Assembly: GCA_041394145.1 (NCBI GenBank) | Contig: JAWKIW010000004.1 | Coordinates: 213,813 to 277,812 of the forward strand | Direction: 5' to 3' | Length of the DNA stretch: 64,000 nt | Source: JAWKIW01 sp041394145 | GTDB taxonomy: Bacteria; Actinomycetota; Acidimicrobiia; Acidimicrobiales; Acidimicrobilacustridaceae | Part shown: piece by piece, positions 63,469 through 64,000 of the stretch | Numbering within the stretch: the stretch's first letter is position 1 | Layout of the letters: each line of letters starts with the position of its first letter | Made by a program: the position numbers and the translations under genes | Notes under the pieces: generated by a model | Seen by the model: the letters and a program-made list of their open reading frames with translations, nothing else | What the model was told of the DNA's origin: nothing | Database searches by the model: none

Positions 63469-64000
63469 TCACGAGCCGAAGCCCATCGCCGGCAGGCCGG
63501 TGCGGCGGTCGCCGAACAGCTCGTCGGTCCGCTCGACGAGCTCGTCGACCGTGAAGGCCCCGCCGTCGTTGCTGATCGTCGAGTGCAGGTCCCACCCCGA
63601 CATGAGGTGGACGCGGTCGGCGAAGACCACGAAGATCTGGCCCGAGATGCGGGCGGCGGCGTCGGAGGCCAGCCACACGACCACGGGAGCGATGTTGGCC
63701 GGGTCCCATTCGTCGAAGCCGCTCTCGGTCGGGCCGATGCCCGACAGCACCGTCTCGGTCATCCGCGTGCGCGCCCGCGGTGCGATGGCGTTGACGGTGA
63801 CGCCGTACTTCTTCAGCTCGCGCCCCAAGGCGACGGTCATCGACGCGATGCCTGCCTTGGCCGCCGCGTAGTTGACCTGACCGGCGAGCCCGTAGAGCCC
63901 GGACTCCGACGCCGTGTTGACGATGCGGCCCGACACGCCCTCCTCGCCTCGCTTGGCCCGCTCGCGCCAGTGGATGCCGGCGAAGTGGGAGCACGCGAAG
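63469..64000 (-). CDS. SDR family oxidoreductase, 5' truncated by the window end
   Basis: The frame is open to base 64000, so the N-terminal cofactor motif is outside the window. Visible C-terminal part (about 176 residues): SHFAGIHWRERAKRGEEG, active-site NTASESGLYG and VNYAAAKAGIASMT (tyrosine and lysine), AIAPRARTRMTETV, and a tail FTVDELVERTDELFGDRRTG. It is closest within the window to the SDR at 5547-6479, also next to a MaoC-like gene, so two separate SDR/MaoC/CoA-ligase sets exist. It may begin a ligase-dehydratase operon. Confidence 0.85.
   Translation of the reverse strand, partial: FACSHFAGIHWRERAKRGEEGVSGRIVNTASESGLYGLAGQVNYAAAKAGIASMTVALGRELKKYGVTVNAIAPRARTRMTETVLSGIGPTESGFDEWDPANIAPVVVWLASDAAARISGQIFVVFADRVHLMSGWDLHSTISNDGGAFTVDELVERTDELFGDRRTGLPAMGFGS

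Overview
The window is very GC-rich DNA (by eye above 70 percent G+C) from an actinobacterium. The gene set points to the class Acidimicrobiia (Iamia/Ilumatobacter-like), but no marker gene proves this. It holds many acyl-CoA dehydrogenases, CoA ligases, family III CoA transferases, short-chain dehydrogenases, FAS1-like MaoC dehydratases, amidohydrolase-2 proteins, a WS/DGAT acyltransferase, a DUF222 HNH protein and threonine-rich lipoproteins. I see no tRNA, rRNA, CRISPR array, phage or transposase.

Layout. 0-3 kb: end of a large secreted beta-propeller/fibronectin protein. 3-7 kb: CoA ligase, divergent TetR regulator, SDR, MaoC-like dehydratase. 7-16 kb: membrane protein, frameshifted two-domain CoA transferase, two amidohydrolases, an AbiEi/DUF559 protein flanked by three copies of a hairpin repeat. 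16-22 kb: lipoprotein propeller, LLM oxidoreductase, a GNAT/acyl-CoA synthetase fusion and a Tat-exported protein; the last three carry frameshifts. 22-26 kb: an operon of NDP-forming acyl-CoA synthetase, thiolase-like protein and zinc-ribbon OB-fold protein. 26-30 kb: four paralogous lipoproteins in tandem. 30-42 kb: beta-oxidation block with a thiolase, two divergent acyl-CoA dehydrogenase pairs, enoyl-CoA hydratase, SDR and CoA transferase. 42-47 kb: CapA-like lipoprotein, CoA ligase, WS/DGAT. 47-54 kb: lipoate-ligase-like/SDR/zinc-alcohol-dehydrogenase operon, HNH protein, two more SDRs. 54-58 kb: PAS-GGDEF-EAL gene cut by an in-frame amber codon, and a SnoaL-like protein. 58-64 kb: two CoA ligases, alpha/beta hydrolase, lipoprotein, MaoC-like protein, and an SDR running off the end.

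How it fits together. Most genes activate (CoA ligases, CoA transferases, NDP-forming synthetase), oxidise (acyl-CoA dehydrogenases, SDRs, LLM), hydrate (enoyl-CoA hydratase, MaoC-like) and cleave (thiolase) acyl-CoA substrates; sterol side chains, branched fatty acids or similar lipids are plausible. A 14-bp near-palindrome, TGACGCYCRYGTCA, occurs eight times, each time in the promoter region of one of these catabolic genes and usually touching a -10 element. It looks like the operator of a regulon joining loci spread over 53 kb. Many genes appear leaderless, with TAnnnT 6-9 nt before the start codon.

Data caution: single- and double-base frameshifts, often in C or G runs, hit at least five genes, and one gene has an internal stop. 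Some or all may be assembly errors rather than real pseudogenes.
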